64,000 bases of DNA from Roseococcus sp. SDR (GCF_019083995.1 NZ_JAHRCU010000016.1:57781-121780), one strand, 5' to 3'; counted from the first letter of the stretch, positions 34,888-44,644 are shown. Notes: generated from the letters alone by a model not told the origin. Program-made: numbers and translations.

Positions 34888-36594
34888 TTACTTCTTCTTC
34901 CCCGTGGACTGCGCCCGAAGATCGGCAATGGTGGCCCGGTTCGTCACCTGCTGCGGGTTCATCCGCACCTCGATGATGGCGGGCTTCCCGCTGGCGACCG
35001 CGCGCTTGTAGGCCGGGACCATCTCGTCCGTCGCGGTCACCACCTCGCCATGGCCGCCGAAGGCCTCGATGAAGCGGGCGAAGTCGGGGTTGGTGAGTTC
35101 CGTGCCGGAGACGCGCTCGGGATAGACGCGCTCCTGGTACATGCGGATCGTGCCGTACATCCCGTTGTTGAACACCATGATGATGGGCGCCACCTTGTGG
35201 TGAAAGGCGGTCGCGATTTCCTGCCCCGTCATCAGGAAGCCGCCATCGCCGACGAAGCAGATCACCTGCCGTTCGGGGTATGTGATGGCCGCGCCGATGG
35301 CCGCCGGCACGCCATAGCCCATGGCGCCATTGGTGGGGCCGAGGAATTCCTGCGCCTCCTTCACATGCATGAAGCGGCTGGGCCAGGTGGCGAAATTGCC
35401 GGCGTCGGTCGTGAAGATCGTGTCCTTGGGCAGCACCTTCTCCAGCGCCTGCAGCGCGCGCGCCAGGTTCAGCGGCCCCTCATATTCCGGCGCCACCGCC
35501 TGCGCCTCGCGCGCGGCGCGCACCTGCTTCCGCCAGGCCGCCCATTTCGGCTTCTTGACCCGCTCATTCCGGATGGCGAGGGCGAAGGCGTTCACATCGC
35601 TGGTGATGCCGAGTGCGGGGCGATAGACGCGGCCGATTTCCGACTGCTCCGGGTGCACCTGCACGAGCGGCGTGGCGCCCGCCATGTCCAGCAGCGTGTA
35701 GCCCTGGCTCACCGGCTCACCCATGCGCGTGCCGAAGGCGAGGATAAGGTCGGATTCCTTGGCCGCCGCCACCAGCGCCGCATCGGCGCCGACGCCGAGA
35801 TCGCCCGCGTAGTGCTTGGACGTGCCGTCGAAGAGCGACTGCCGGCGGAAGGAGACCGCCGTCGGGATGTCGTTCGCCACCAGGAAGTCGCGGATGGCCG
35901 CGCGGCCCTCGGCGCTCCAGCGGCTGCCACCCAGCACGGCGAGCGGGCGCTCTGCCTTGGCCAGCAGCTTCATCAGCTTGGGGATGGCATCGGGCGCGGG
36001 ATGCGCGGGCGCCACATCGGCGGGGCCGATATCCGGCACGGCCGAGAGATGCTTCTGCATCTCCTCGCTGATGGCGACCACCACCGGGCCGGGGCGGCCG
36101 CTGACCGCGACGTCGAAGGCATGCGCCATGATCTCGGGGATGCGATGCGCGTCATCGATCTGCGTCACCCATTTGGCGATGGGCGAGAACATCCGGCGGT
36201 AATCCACCTCCTGGAAGCTCTCGCGATCCGTCTCCTCGCGCGGGATCTGGCCGACCAGCAGCACCATGGGCGTGCTGTCCTGCTGCGCCACATGCACGCC
36301 GATGGCGGCATGGCAGGCGCCCGGGCCGCGCGTGACGATGCACACGCCGGGGCGGCCGGTCAGCTTGCCGTGCGCTTCCGCCATATGGACGGCGCCGGCC
36401 TCGAAGCGGCAGGTGATGAGCTCGATGCGGTTGCGGACGGAGTAGAGACCGTCCAGCAGGTCGAGATAGCTCTCGCCGGGCACGGCGAAGACATGCGTCG
36501 CGCCATTGGCCACCAGCGCATCAGCCAGCAGCTTGCCGCCGCTGCGCTCGCTCGCCTTTTCGGTGGTCTTCGTCTTCGGCGCCTTTGCCATCAT
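34888..36594 (-). CDS. thiamine-pyrophosphate enzyme, acetolactate-synthase-like
   Basis: A 568-residue three-domain TPP enzyme. The N-terminal HVFAVPGESYLDLLDGLY and CRFEAGAVHMAEAHGKLTGRPGVCIVTRGPGACHA include the catalytic Glu of the Pyr domain. The central domain has the FAD/ADP-binding-type LAVLGGSRWS. The C-terminal TPP motif GDGGFLMTGQEIATAFHHKVAPIIMVFNNGMYG is complete. Biosynthetic acetolactate synthase, acetolactate-forming catabolic enzyme, or a benzoylformate-decarboxylase relative are all possible; no ilvN-type small subunit adjoins it. An acidic/basic Lys-rich N-terminal tail (about 20 residues) and a GKKK end are unusual additions. It lies 90 bases after the dppD-like gene. Confidence 0.88.
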   Translation of the reverse strand: MMAKAPKTKTTEKASERSGGKLLADALVANGATHVFAVPGESYLDLLDGLYSVRNRIELITCRFEAGAVHMAEAHGKLTGRPGVCIVTRGPGACHAAIGVHVAQQDSTPMVLLVGQIPREETDRESFQEVDYRRMFSPIAKWVTQIDDAHRIPEIMAHAFDVAVSGRPGPVVVAISEEMQKHLSAVPDIGPADVAPAHPAPDAIPKLMKLLAKAERPLAVLGGSRWSAEGRAAIRDFLVANDIPTAVSFRRQSLFDGTSKHYAGDLGVGADAALVAAAKESDLILAFGTRMGEPVSQGYTLLDMAGATPLVQVHPEQSEIGRVYRPALGITSDVNAFALAIRNERVKKPKWAAWRKQVRAAREAQAVAPEYEGPLNLARALQALEKVLPKDTIFTTDAGNFATWPSRFMHVKEAQEFLGPTNGAMGYGVPAAIGAAITYPERQVICFVGDGGFLMTGQEIATAFHHKVAPIIMVFNNGMYGTIRMYQERVYPERVSGTELTNPDFARFIEAFGGHGEVVTATDEMVPAYKRAVASGKPAIIEVRMNPQQVTNRATIADLRAQSTGKKK

Positions 36595-36684
36595 GCCTGC
36601 TCCCCTCTGGAATCGGAGGGGAGGCTAGATCAGGCGCGCGCGCTCGTCACTCCACGCGGCGCATGCCGCGCCTGCAGAGACAGA

Positions 36685-37677
36685 TCACACGCCCTTCGGC
36701 ACGCGGACGCAGCGCGCGAAACGGCCGGGCGAAGCCTCGACGAGCGCAGGCACGCCGGCGGTGCAGGCCGCCTCGGCATACTCGCAGCGCGGGGAAAACG
36801 CGCAGGTGGTCGGTGCCACATCCAGCATGGGCGGCGCGCCGGGGATCGTGGTCAGCCGCTTGCCGCGCATGCCGGGATGCACAGTGGCGCCGAGCAGGCC
36901 CTGGGCATAGGGGTGCAGCGGGCCGGCCATGAGGCCCGAGACCGGCCCCTCCTCAACCACGCGGCCGGCGTACATGACGGCCACCTTGTCCGCGATCTCG
37001 CCCGCCACGCCGAGGTCGTGGGTCACGAAGATGACCCCCATGTCGAGCTTCTCCTGCAGCTCGCGCAGCAGGAGCAGCACCTGGATCTGCACGGTCGCGT
37101 CCAGCGCCGTTGTGGGTTCGTCGGCGAGCAGCAGCTTGGGGCGGCAAGCCAAGGCGACCGCGATCATCGCGCGCTGCCGCAGGCCGCCCGAGAGCTCATG
37201 CGGATAGGCGGCCAGGCGCCGCTTGGCGGAGGGGATCTGCACCAGTTCCAGCAATTCCAGCGCCCGGGCATCGGCCGTGGCGCGGGAGACGCCCTCATGC
37301 CGCTGCACCGTCTCGGCGATCTGGCGGCCCACCGTGAAGACCGGGTCCAGCGCCGTCATCGGCTCCTGGAAGATCATCGCCACCTCGCCGCCGCGGAAAT
37401 CGGCGAGCTGGCTGTTGCTCATGGCATTGACGTCGCGGCCATTGACCTCGATGCCGCCCTTGATCTGCGCGAATTTCGGCAGGAGCTTCATCAGCGCGCG
37501 CAGCGTGACCGACTTGCCCGAGCCGCTCTCGCCCAGGATGCAGAGCACCTCGCCGGCGGCGAGGTCGAGATCCACGCCATTCACCGCGTGCACGGTGCGG
37601 TCGCGCGTCTTGAACGTCACATGCAGGTCCCGCAGCTTCACCAGCGGCGGCGCGTTGGTCTTCAGCGCCGCGCTCAT
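36685..37677 (-). CDS. oligopeptide-type ABC transporter ATP-binding protein (DppD-like)
   Basis: A 330-residue ATPase. Walker A GESGSGKSVTLRALM, Q-loop MIFQEPMTALDP, signature LSGGLRQRAMIAVAL and Walker B KLLLADEPTTALD are intact. The C-terminal oligo_HPY region GLLGATVHPGMRGKRLTTIPGAPP includes the Cys-rich FSPRCEYAEAAC segment, which in this subfamily can bind an Fe-S cluster. Its start overlaps the DppF-like gene by 4 bases. No permease genes adjoin the pair. Substrate is probably peptides or nickel-type ligands and cannot be fixed. Confidence 0.93.
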   Translation of the reverse strand: MSAALKTNAPPLVKLRDLHVTFKTRDRTVHAVNGVDLDLAAGEVLCILGESGSGKSVTLRALMKLLPKFAQIKGGIEVNGRDVNAMSNSQLADFRGGEVAMIFQEPMTALDPVFTVGRQIAETVQRHEGVSRATADARALELLELVQIPSAKRRLAAYPHELSGGLRQRAMIAVALACRPKLLLADEPTTALDATVQIQVLLLLRELQEKLDMGVIFVTHDLGVAGEIADKVAVMYAGRVVEEGPVSGLMAGPLHPYAQGLLGATVHPGMRGKRLTTIPGAPPMLDVAPTTCAFSPRCEYAEAACTAGVPALVEASPGRFARCVRVPKGV

Positions 37678-38729
37678 GCCGCGAGGCTCCCGGCCTGGCT
37701 GTGCCCGCTGCCGGGCGTGGCCATATGGCAGGAAACGATATGCCCGCCGCCCAGATCGGCCATCAGCGGCTTCCTCGCGGCGCAGACCTCCTCGGCATGG
37801 CCGCAGCGTGTGCGGAAGCGGCAGCCGGAGGGCGGGTTCACCGGGTTCGGCGGATCGCCCGTCAGCGGCGGCTTGGTGCGCCGCTTGGCGGGGTCCATCG
37901 AGGGCCGGCTGTCCAGCAGCGCGCGGGTATAGGGGTGCGCCGGGCGGTCATAGATGGCGCCGACCGGGCCCATCTCCGCCACCTCGCCCAGATACATCAC
38001 CAGCACGCGGTCGCTGATGTACTGCACCACGTTCAAATCATGGCTGATGAAGACATAGGTCAGCCCGAACTCGGCCTTCAGATCCACCAGCAGGTTCAGG
38101 ACCTGCGCCTCGACCGACTTGTCGAGCGCCGAGACCGGCTCGTCCAGGATGACAAGCTTGGGGCGCAACGCCAGGGCGCGCGCGATGTTGATGCGCTGTC
38201 GCTGCCCGCCTGAGAGTTCATGCGGGTAGCGGCGGGCGAAGCTTTCGGGGGCGAGGCCCACGGCCGCGAGCAATTCGCGAGCGCGCGTCACCGACTCATC
38301 GGCCGAGAGGCCGTGGATGCGCGGGGCGAAGGCGATCGTCTCCTCGATCGGCAGACGCGGGTTGAGCGAGGCGTAGCTGTCCTGGAAGACCATCTGCACC
38401 TGGCGGCGATACTCGCGCAGCGTGATTCCGCCGGCCTGGACATTCTCGCCCACCGCCTCGCCATCGAAGATCATGGTGCCGGCATTGGGCTCCAGCAGGC
38501 GCATGAGAAGCCGCGCCGTGGTGGATTTGCCGCAGCCGGATTCGCCCACGATGCCGAGCGTCTCGCCCTTCACCACGTCGAATTCCACGTCGTCCACGGC
38601 GCGGACGACCGCCTGGGTGCGGCCGAGCAGGCCGCCCTTCAGCGGGAAATGCTTGACCAGCCCCTTCACGGCGAGGAGGGGCTGCGCGGGGCCACCGCGG
38701 TCGGGCGTGGGATCGAGAGCGTCCATCAA
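37674..38729 (-). CDS. oligopeptide-type ABC transporter ATP-binding protein (DppF-like)
   Basis: A 351-residue ATPase that normally pairs with a DppD-type subunit. The N-terminal [21 protein letters not shown] is typical of DppF/OppF. Walker [19 protein letters not shown]-loop [13 protein letters not shown], signature [15 protein letters not shown], Walker [14 protein letters not shown] and the C-terminal [14 protein letters not shown] segment are all present. It is the first gene of a dppF-dppD-(TPP enzyme) minus-strand run. The pair overlaps by 4 bases (ATGA). MM at the N-terminus leaves the start uncertain by one codon. Confidence 0.93.
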   Translation of the reverse strand: MMDALDPTPDRGGPAQPLLAVKGLVKHFPLKGGLLGRTQAVVRAVDDVEFDVVKGETLGIVGESGCGKSTTARLLMRLLEPNAGTMIFDGEAVGENVQAGGITLREYRRQVQMVFQDSYASLNPRLPIEETIAFAPRIHGLSADESVTRARELLAAVGLAPESFARRYPHELSGGQRQRINIARALALRPKLVILDEPVSALDKSVEAQVLNLLVDLKAEFGLTYVFISHDLNVVQYISDRVLVMYLGEVAEMGPVGAIYDRPAHPYTRALLDSRPSMDPAKRRTKPPLTGDPPNPVNPPSGCRFRTRCGHAEEVCAARKPLMADLGGGHIVSCHMATPGSGHSQAGSLAA

Positions 38730-38847
38730 GGCAAACTATCTCCTCCTGCAACCTGGCGGAACGCACCAGCGGCCCGGCACAGATGGCCATGGCGCGGCCG
38801 ATGCCGCAATCCTGGGCAGTCCCGCCTGCCCCGCGCCCGTGCCCCGA

Positions 38848-40500
38848 TCATTCCGTCCGCGCCCGGAGGCGGCTCTCCGCCAATTCACCAGCCGCCTCCA
38901 GGATGGGATAGGCGACCGCGGTCAGGTGGCCATGGATGCGCTTCAGGTCACGGATCATGTCGAGATGGATGGCGCTGGTCTCCAGCGATTCCGAGCGGCC
39001 CTGGCGCAGCCGGTCGAAATGCCGGCCCGCCGCCTCCCGCTCCGCCGCGCGAAGCCCCGCCTTGTCCGCAAAGAGGCGGCGGGCGAGGCCAAGGTCGCGC
39101 GTGGTGAAGACATTCAGGGATAGGCGCATCGTCTCCATGATGCGGGCGTGCAGGGCGCGCAGTTCCTCCAGCCCCTCCTCTGAGAAGGAGAGGCCGAGGC
39201 GGCCGCGCTTCGCCGCCAACTCCATCAGATTCTTGTCGAGGATGTCGCCCACATGCTCGAGATTCATGACGAAGGCGAGGATCTCGACAGCGCGGGCGCT
39301 CTCCTCGCCCGACATCTCGGCGCGGGAGGCCTGGACGAGGTAGAGCTTGATCGCCTCATGCAGCCGGTCCACCGCGTCATCGGCCTGCTCCACGGCGCGG
39401 ATGCGTGCTCCGTCGCCGGTCTCGATGGCGGTCCAGGATTGCGCGAGCATCGCATCCACCCGCTCGCCCAGCAGGATCGCCTCACGCGTGGCGCAGCCCA
39501 GCGCCTCCACAGGGGATTCGAGCACGCTCGGGTCCAGATGGCGGGGCTGGTCGGCATCAGGCCCGGCCTCGGCCGCGGGCAGCAGGCGTTCCAGCAGGAG
39601 CGCCACGGGGCCAAGCAGGGAGAGGAAGACCAAGGCCACCAGCAGGTTGAAGCCCAGATGCGCCATGCCGACGCGCAGCCCGGGGGTCATGAAGAGTGCC
39701 TCCAGCCCCTGCCCCAGCGGTGCCGCCAGCGGGAGCGCCAGCACGGCGAGGCCGCCGCGCATGCCGAGATTGCCCAGTGCCACGCGTCGCGCCGCCGGCC
39801 CGGAGCCCGCAAGCGCCAGCAGCGGCGCCGCCGCCCCGCCCGCATTGGCCCCAAGCACCAGTGCGACCGAGAGCGCCGACCCCACCAGACCCGAAGCGGC
39901 CAGCGAAATGACCAGCAGGACGATGGCGAGGCTGGAATGCACGAGCCAGGTCAGCAGGCCCGCCAGCAGGAAGGCCAGCAGCGGCTCCGCCCCCAGGGTC
40001 GCCAGCACCAGGCGCACAGTGGGGGATTCGCGCAGCAGCGCGGCGGCAAGGCCCATTTGCGAGAGCGCCAGCAGCACGAGGCCGAGGCCGATCAGCAGCC
40101 GCGCCATCCCCTTCCGCCGCTCGCCTCTTGCGGTCAGGAAGAGCGGCACGCCAGCCGCCAGCAGCACGGCCCAGAGCCATTTCACATCGGTCGCGAGGAG
40201 TTGGGCGGCGAGGCTGGTGCCCACATCGGCGCCCAGCAGCACGGCCAGCGCGGGCGCCGTGCCGATCAGCCCCTGACCGGCAAAGCCTCCGATGATGACG
40301 GCGACGGCCGTCGAGGATTGCAGCGCGGCGGCCGCCACCACGCCGCCAGCGAAGGCCCCTGCCCTTTGCCGCGCGGCACCCGCCAGGAGCCGCCGCAAGG
40401 CAGTGCCAAAAGCCCGCAGCACGCCGGTGCGGACCATCCGTACGCCCCAGACAAGCAGGGCGACACTGCCCAGGAGCAGGAGAAGGATCTGGGTCCCCAT
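38848..40500 (-). CDS. Na/Pi cotransporter family protein with C-terminal PhoU-like domain
   Basis: A 550-residue protein. The N-terminal membrane half has two inverted PNaS repeats: [27 protein letters not shown] with the QSST motif, and [19 protein letters not shown]. The soluble C-terminal 200 residues form PhoU-like helices ([45 protein letters not shown]). NptA-type proteins move phosphate with sodium, and the PhoU domain probably modulates flux. ATG at 40500 is preferred; an in-frame TTG at 40545 would add 15 residues. The 118 bases between this gene and the DppF start hold nothing recognisable. Confidence 0.92.
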   Translation of the reverse strand: MGTQILLLLLGSVALLVWGVRMVRTGVLRAFGTALRRLLAGAARQRAGAFAGGVVAAAALQSSTAVAVIIGGFAGQGLIGTAPALAVLLGADVGTSLAAQLLATDVKWLWAVLLAAGVPLFLTARGERRKGMARLLIGLGLVLLALSQMGLAAALLRESPTVRLVLATLGAEPLLAFLLAGLLTWLVHSSLAIVLLVISLAASGLVGSALSVALVLGANAGGAAAPLLALAGSGPAARRVALGNLGMRGGLAVLALPLAAPLGQGLEALFMTPGLRVGMAHLGFNLLVALVFLSLLGPVALLLERLLPAAEAGPDADQPRHLDPSVLESPVEALGCATREAILLGERVDAMLAQSWTAIETGDGARIRAVEQADDAVDRLHEAIKLYLVQASRAEMSGEESARAVEILAFVMNLEHVGDILDKNLMELAAKRGRLGLSFSEEGLEELRALHARIMETMRLSLNVFTTRDLGLARRLFADKAGLRAAEREAAGRHFDRLRQGRSESLETSAIHLDMIRDLKRIHGHLTAVAYPILEAAGELAESRLRARTE

Positions 40501-40623
40501 CAGCGGGGCGGCCAAGCGGCTCGGGTCATCGCGATTCTGTAGCAAATCGCGCCGGGTGGTGCAGTGTCTTTACGCCTCGCCGCGCCTCGCCCATGTTGAA
40601 CCTGTGTTCGGGAGGCTCGGGGC

Positions 40624-40878
40624 ATGCGCGCGATTTTCGTCATGGTGAAGTGCGAGATGGGTCAGGCCTATCGCGTGGCGCGCGAAATGGCGGACAACAT
40701 CCCCGAACTCTCCGAGATGCATTCCGTCTCCGGCCAGTATGACCTGCTCGGCAAGTTCTACCTGGAGCCCGACCAGGATATCGGCCTCTTCGTGGTCGAG
40801 CGGGTGCAGAGCGTGAAGGGCGTGAAGGACACCTACACGCTGCAGACCTTCAATGCCTTCTCCGGCGCGCGCGGATAG
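40624..40878 (+). CDS. stand-alone Lrp/AsnC ligand-binding (RAM) domain protein
   Basis: An 84-residue protein that is only the dimeric alpha/beta RAM domain: MRAIFVMVKCEMGQAYRVAREMAD, SVSGQYDLLGKFYLEPDQDIGLFV, and TYTLQTFNAFSG. It has no HTH DNA-binding part. Such stand-alone domains form ring oligomers and bind amino acids; they may modulate full Lrp proteins by mixing or act as effector buffers. The last codons (FSGARG) and the stop lie inside the first copy of a 39-bp tandem repeat, whose hairpin loop holds the TAG stop. Confidence 0.88.
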   Translation: MRAIFVMVKCEMGQAYRVAREMADNIPELSEMHSVSGQYDLLGKFYLEPDQDIGLFVVERVQSVKGVKDTYTLQTFNAFSGARG

Positions 40879-40952
40879 AACGCGCGCCTTGGGGCCTTCT
40901 CCGGCGCGCGCGGATAGAACGCGCGCCTTGGGGCCTTCTCCGGCGCGCGCGG
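40855..40952. repeat. 39-bp tandem repeat, 2.5 copies, each with a GC hairpin
   Basis: Copies begin at 40855, 40894 and 40933, with identical period 39; the third is cut after 20 bases. Each full copy carries GGCGCGCG and CGCGCGCC arms (40864-40871 and 40881-40888 in copy one) around the 9-base loop CGGATAGAA. The first hairpin overlaps the end of the upstream gene, with its stop codon in the loop. It may act as a transcription end for that gene. The spacing without unique spacers excludes CRISPR. Confidence 0.9.
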
Positions 40953-41122
40953 CTGACGCTGGCCACCCAAGGCAACTGCGCCACGCTTGTGGCGAAAATG
41001 CCTTGATCTCTCCAAGCTGCCGCCATCGGTCAGCGCTTCACTGTGCATCAGAGGAACCAGACCCCTCCTCCCGGCCGGGCGCCCGAAAACGCCAGGTTGA
41101 TGCTCTGGAAAGAGCCCCGACG

Positions 41123-41383
41123 ATGCGCAAGCTCCTGCCTGCCCTCGCCCTCACCGGCCTGCTCGGCTTCACCGCCTGCACCGATGCCTATGGCCGCTAT
41201 GATCCTGTCGCGACCGGCTTCCTGGCCGCCGGTGCGGCGGTGGCGGCGGTCGCCGTCGGCGTCGCCGCCAGCCAGCCGAGCCGCCCCGCCTATTACGGGC
41301 GGCCCTATTACGGCCGCCCGGGCTACGGCTATGGCCGCCCCGTCCAGTACAGCGGCTACGGCCCCCCGCGCCGCTACTGGTAG
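41123..41383 (+). CDS. small Gly/Tyr-rich putative lipoprotein
   Basis: An 86-residue exported protein. The signal MRKLLPALALTGLLGFTAC ends in a relaxed lipobox (FTA-Cys19). A hydrophobic Ala/Val stretch (FLAAGAAVAAVAVGVAAS) follows, then a C-terminal tail of YYGRP/GYGYGRP repeats ending PPRRYW. Similar short Tyr/Gly/Arg tails occur in many uncharacterised cell-envelope proteins. The frame is open far upstream through the tandem repeat, but the ATG at 41123 begins the signal sequence. GAGCC precedes it weakly. No function can be assigned. Confidence 0.75.
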   Translation: MRKLLPALALTGLLGFTACTDAYGRYDPVATGFLAAGAAVAAVAVGVAASQPSRPAYYGRPYYGRPGYGYGRPVQYSGYGPPRRYW

Positions 41384-41390
41384 GCCCTGG

Positions 41391-42887
41391 TCAGTCCCAG
41401 GTCTTGAAGGCTTCCATGCTGGCAATCGGCGGCGCCTTGGCCAGCGCCGCCACATCCGGCACCGGCCGGCCGAACTCGGCATCGCCCGCAAAGGCGGCCT
41501 CGATCGCGGCCGCCACCTGCAGCACCACGGCATCGCCGCCCCGCGGGCCCACGATCTGCAGGCCGAAGGGGAATCCCTTCTCGTCCACGCCCACGGGCAG
41601 GCTCATCGCCGGGTGGCCCGTCAGCGTCACGTAGTAGGCGAGGCTGAGCCAGTGGAAATAGGTCCGCACCGGCTTGCCGTCGATCAGCGCGGGATAGAGC
41701 TCGCGCCAGGGCCGGGGCGAGCAGCAGATGGCCGGGCTGATCAGGACCGAATGCTCGGCGAAGAAGGCCTGGAAGTTGCGGTAGATCTGCGTCTGCCGCG
41801 TCAGCGCCGCCGAATTGTCGGCGAAGGTGTAGCGCCGCGCCTCCTCGACATTGGCGTGCATGTTGGGGCCGCACAGGTGCGGCGTCTTGTCCACCTTCTC
41901 GCCATGCGCGGCCAGCACGTTCACCGAGCGAAGCACCTCGAAGGCCTCGTCGCCGCCCGACACGTCCGGCGTCGCTTCCACCGCGCGGGCGAACATCGGC
42001 GCGATCGCGGCCACAACCTTGCGGAAGGCGCGGCGGACGATGCTCTCGGTGGGGGCCAGGCCGAAATCCTCGGTGAAGGCGAGCTTCATGGAAGCGAGAT
42101 CGGCCGGCTGGACCGGATGGAACAGCTCCGGCCGCTCGCGCATCGCAACCCCTGGGAAGCTGTAGGCCAGCGGGTCGGCCACGTCGTCGCTCGCCATGGC
42201 AGCGAGCATGAAGGCGAGGTCGGGCACGTTGCGCGCCATCGGGCCCAGCATGGGCAAGGGCGACCAGCCATGGCCGCGCCGCTCGCTCGGCACCAGGCCG
42301 CTCGAGGGGCGATAGCCGACGATGCCATTGAAGGCCGCCGGGTTGCGCAGGCTGCCGCCGGTGTCGCTGCCGGTCGCGAGCGGGATCATGTTGGTGGCCA
42401 GCGCCACGGCCGAGCCACCCGACGAGCCGGCCGCGTTGTAGGCCGGGTTGAAGGCATTGCCCGTCGCCCCCCAGACCACGTTGCGGCTATTGGCGCCCAG
42501 GCCAAATTCCGGGACGTTGGTCTTGCCGAGGACCACGCCACCCGACTCGCGCAGGCGGCGCACCATGCCCTCGTCATGATCCGGCACATGGTCGGCGAAG
42601 AGCGGGCTGCCCCAGGTGGTGCGCAGGCCCTTGGTGGATTCCAGATCCTTGATACCGAGCGGCAGGCCATGCAGCAGGCCGAGCGGCCCGCCCTTCATGG
42701 TCGCAGCGTCGGCGGCCTTGGCGGTGGCGCGCGCGGCCTCCACATCCATCGCCGTCATCGCGTTCACGGCGGGGTTCACCGCCTCGATGCGCTTGAGGCA
42801 GGAATCGAGAAGCTCGACCGCGGAGAGCTTCTTCGCGCCGATCATCCGGCGGGCCTCAAGGGCGGTCAGATCACAGGGTTCCGTCAA
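41391..42887 (-). CDS. amidase (amidase-signature family)
   Basis: A 498-residue amide hydrolase. The Ser-cisSer-Lys triad sits in PLGIKDLESTKGLRTTWGS (Lys), AGSSGGSAVALATNMIPLATGSDTGG (cis-Ser and nucleophile Ser) and LRNPAAFNGIVGYRPS. It lacks the GatA glutamine-site segment, so it is a general amidase or acylamide/ureide hydrolase. The next upstream gene in its direction is the gamma-glutamyltransferase (155 bases away). Together with the amidohydrolase at 12382 these suggest amide scavenging. The C-terminal Asp end abuts the lipoprotein gene by 7 bases. Confidence 0.93.
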   Translation of the reverse strand: MTEPCDLTALEARRMIGAKKLSAVELLDSCLKRIEAVNPAVNAMTAMDVEAARATAKAADAATMKGGPLGLLHGLPLGIKDLESTKGLRTTWGSPLFADHVPDHDEGMVRRLRESGGVVLGKTNVPEFGLGANSRNVVWGATGNAFNPAYNAAGSSGGSAVALATNMIPLATGSDTGGSLRNPAAFNGIVGYRPSSGLVPSERRGHGWSPLPMLGPMARNVPDLAFMLAAMASDDVADPLAYSFPGVAMRERPELFHPVQPADLASMKLAFTEDFGLAPTESIVRRAFRKVVAAIAPMFARAVEATPDVSGGDEAFEVLRSVNVLAAHGEKVDKTPHLCGPNMHANVEEARRYTFADNSAALTRQTQIYRNFQAFFAEHSVLISPAICCSPRPWRELYPALIDGKPVRTYFHWLSLAYYVTLTGHPAMSLPVGVDEKGFPFGLQIVGPRGGDAVVLQVAAAIEAAFAGDAEFGRPVPDVAALAKAPPIASMEAFKTWD

Positions 42888-42989
42888 GGCCGTCTCCTTT
42901 TCGCGCCCTCAAGCGCCGGGCGCCGCCTCCGGCGGCTGGGCTGCGCGCCGCCACAGGCGCGCTCTGGTGGCAAACCTGGGCTGGGCGCG

Positions 42990-43008
42990 GCGTCCGCCTT
43001 GCGGACGC
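42990..43008. other. intergenic hairpin between ggt and amidase genes
   Basis: GCGTCCGC (42990-42997), loop CTT, GCGGACGC (43001-43008) form a perfect 8-bp stem within the 155-base gap (42888-43042) on the minus strand between the glutamyltransferase stop and the amidase start. No T-run follows. The rest of the gap is GC-rich with no open frame of note. Confidence 0.55.
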
Positions 43009-43042
43009 ATCCTGGCAGGACACCGCCCCAGCCGTTACTTCC

Positions 43043-44644
43043 TCAATACCCCAGCACGCAGCCATCCTTGCGGGGATCGCTGCCGCCGATGAGCACGCCG
43101 CGCTCATGGTCCATGTAGATGGCCTGGCCACCGCCATGCGGCTTCGCGATCGGCTCGCAGACATGGCCCAGCGCACTGAGCTTCGCGACCGTCTCGGCCG
43201 GGATGTGCCGCTCGACCTGGATCTTGCCGTCCTCGGGGAAGAGGCGCGGGGCGTCGAGTGCCGCCTGCGGGTTCATCCCGTAGTCGAACATGTTGGTCAG
43301 CAGCAGCGTCTGGCCCATCGGCTGGAAATGCCCGCCCATCACGCCGAAGGGCATGACCGCGCGACCATTCTTCATCGCCATGCCGGGGATGATCGTATGC
43401 ATCGGGCGCTTGCCCGGCGCGATGCAGTTCGGGTGCCCCTCCTGCATGCGGAAGCCGAAGCCGCGATTCTGCAGCATGACGCCCGAGCCTTCGGCCAGGA
43501 TGCCCGAGCCGAAGCTCTTGAAGAGCGAGTTGATGAAGGAGCAGGCATTGCCCTCCTCATCCACCACGCACAGGTACACCGTGTCCTTGTGCTTGGGCAT
43601 CAGCGTGTCGGACCAGGGCAGCTCGCCCATCGCCTTCGCGTCGCTGATGTTCTTCGCCATGCCGTGCAGATAGGCGTCGGAGAGCAGCGTCTCGACCGGC
43701 ACCTCCACCTTGGCCGGGTCGGCGATCCAGGTGTCGCGGTCGCGATAGGCGAGGCGCGCGGCCTCGATGTGGCGGTGCAGGCGCTCGGCCGACATGGGGC
43801 CCGCTTCCGGCGCCTTGAAGGTCTCGAGCATGCCGAGGATCATGAGCGTCACGATGCCAGAGCCGTTCGGCGGGCACTCGTAGATCTCCATGTCCTTCCA
43901 GGCGCGCTTGATCGGCTCGACGAATTCGGCGCCGCGCAGGGCGTTGGCGAAATCCTCCTCCGTCTGCATGCCGCCCAGCGCGTTGAGGCTCTTCACGATG
44001 TCGGCCGCGACCTCGCCCTCATAGAAGCCGCGCGCGCCCTTGGCGGCGATGGCGCGCAGCGTCTTCGCCAGCGCCGGGAAGCGCATCGTGTCGCCTTCCA
44101 GCGGGGCAGCGCCGTTCTTGAGGTAGTGGCGGGAGGAGGCCTCATTGGCGGCGAGTTTGCCCTTGGCATCGGCCCAGTCCGCCGCCACGCGCTCCAGCAC
44201 GGGGAAGCCTTCCTCCGCGAAGCGGATGGCCGGCTGCAACAGCACGTCCAGGCCCTTGCGGCCATGCGCCGCGTTCAGCGCCTCCCAGGCGGAGACGGCC
44301 CCCGGGACGGTCACCACATGCGGGCTGGTGTCCACCAGCGAGGTCACGCCCGCCGCATGCAGCTTCTCCATCGAGTAGTTCTGGCCCGCCCGGCCCGAGC
44401 CGTTGATGGCATAGACCTTCCCGGTGCCCGCCGGGCTGTAGAGGCAGAAGCAGTCGCCGCCGATGCCCGTGCTCTGCGGCTCGATCACGCCCAGCACCGC
44501 GACGGCCGCAATGGCCGCATCCATGGCATTGCCGCCCGACCGGAGGATGTCGAGCGCGGCCAGCGTCGCCGCCGGCATGGAGGTGGCGGCCATCCCGCGC
44601 GCCGCGATGACGGGGCTGCGGCCGGGGGCGTGTAAGTCGCGCAT
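43043..44644 (-). CDS. gamma-glutamyltransferase family protein, probably cytosolic
   Basis: A 533-residue Ntn-hydrolase of the GGT/YwrD type. Self-cleavage would occur before the Thr of [19 protein letters not shown], which corresponds to the NTTH region of classical GGT, though the second Thr and His are Val and Tyr here. [12 protein letters not shown] and the final [25 protein letters not shown] are family blocks; the latter DPRKDG is typical of the YwrD-like and glutaryl-7-ACA acylase-like group. There is no signal peptide ([20 protein letters not shown]), so a cytosolic place is inferred. Substrate is open: glutathione conjugates or other gamma-glutamyl amides. Confidence 0.92.
   Translation of the reverse strand: MRDLHAPGRSPVIAARGMAATSMPAATLAALDILRSGGNAMDAAIAAVAVLGVIEPQSTGIGGDCFCLYSPAGTGKVYAINGSGRAGQNYSMEKLHAAGVTSLVDTSPHVVTVPGAVSAWEALNAAHGRKGLDVLLQPAIRFAEEGFPVLERVAADWADAKGKLAANEASSRHYLKNGAAPLEGDTMRFPALAKTLRAIAAKGARGFYEGEVAADIVKSLNALGGMQTEEDFANALRGAEFVEPIKRAWKDMEIYECPPNGSGIVTLMILGMLETFKAPEAGPMSAERLHRHIEAARLAYRDRDTWIADPAKVEVPVETLLSDAYLHGMAKNISDAKAMGELPWSDTLMPKHKDTVYLCVVDEEGNACSFINSLFKSFGSGILAEGSGVMLQNRGFGFRMQEGHPNCIAPGKRPMHTIIPGMAMKNGRAVMPFGVMGGHFQPMGQTLLLTNMFDYGMNPQAALDAPRLFPEDGKIQVERHIPAETVAKLSALGHVCEPIAKPHGGGQAIYMDHERGVLIGGSDPRKDGCVLGY

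Noticed and set aside
40855..40952. CRISPR array
   Set aside because: Copies are directly abutting with no unique spacers and no cas genes are in the window.
40833..41048. Minus-strand frame with a repeated PRAPEKAPRRAFY peptide
   Set aside because: It is only the 39-bp palindromic repeat read backwards, has no ribosome site and overlaps a real gene.
40853..41122. In-frame extension of the small lipoprotein through the repeat (SPARADRTRALG units)
   Set aside because: The signal peptide starts at 41123; the upstream residues come from the hairpin repeat and would bury the signal.
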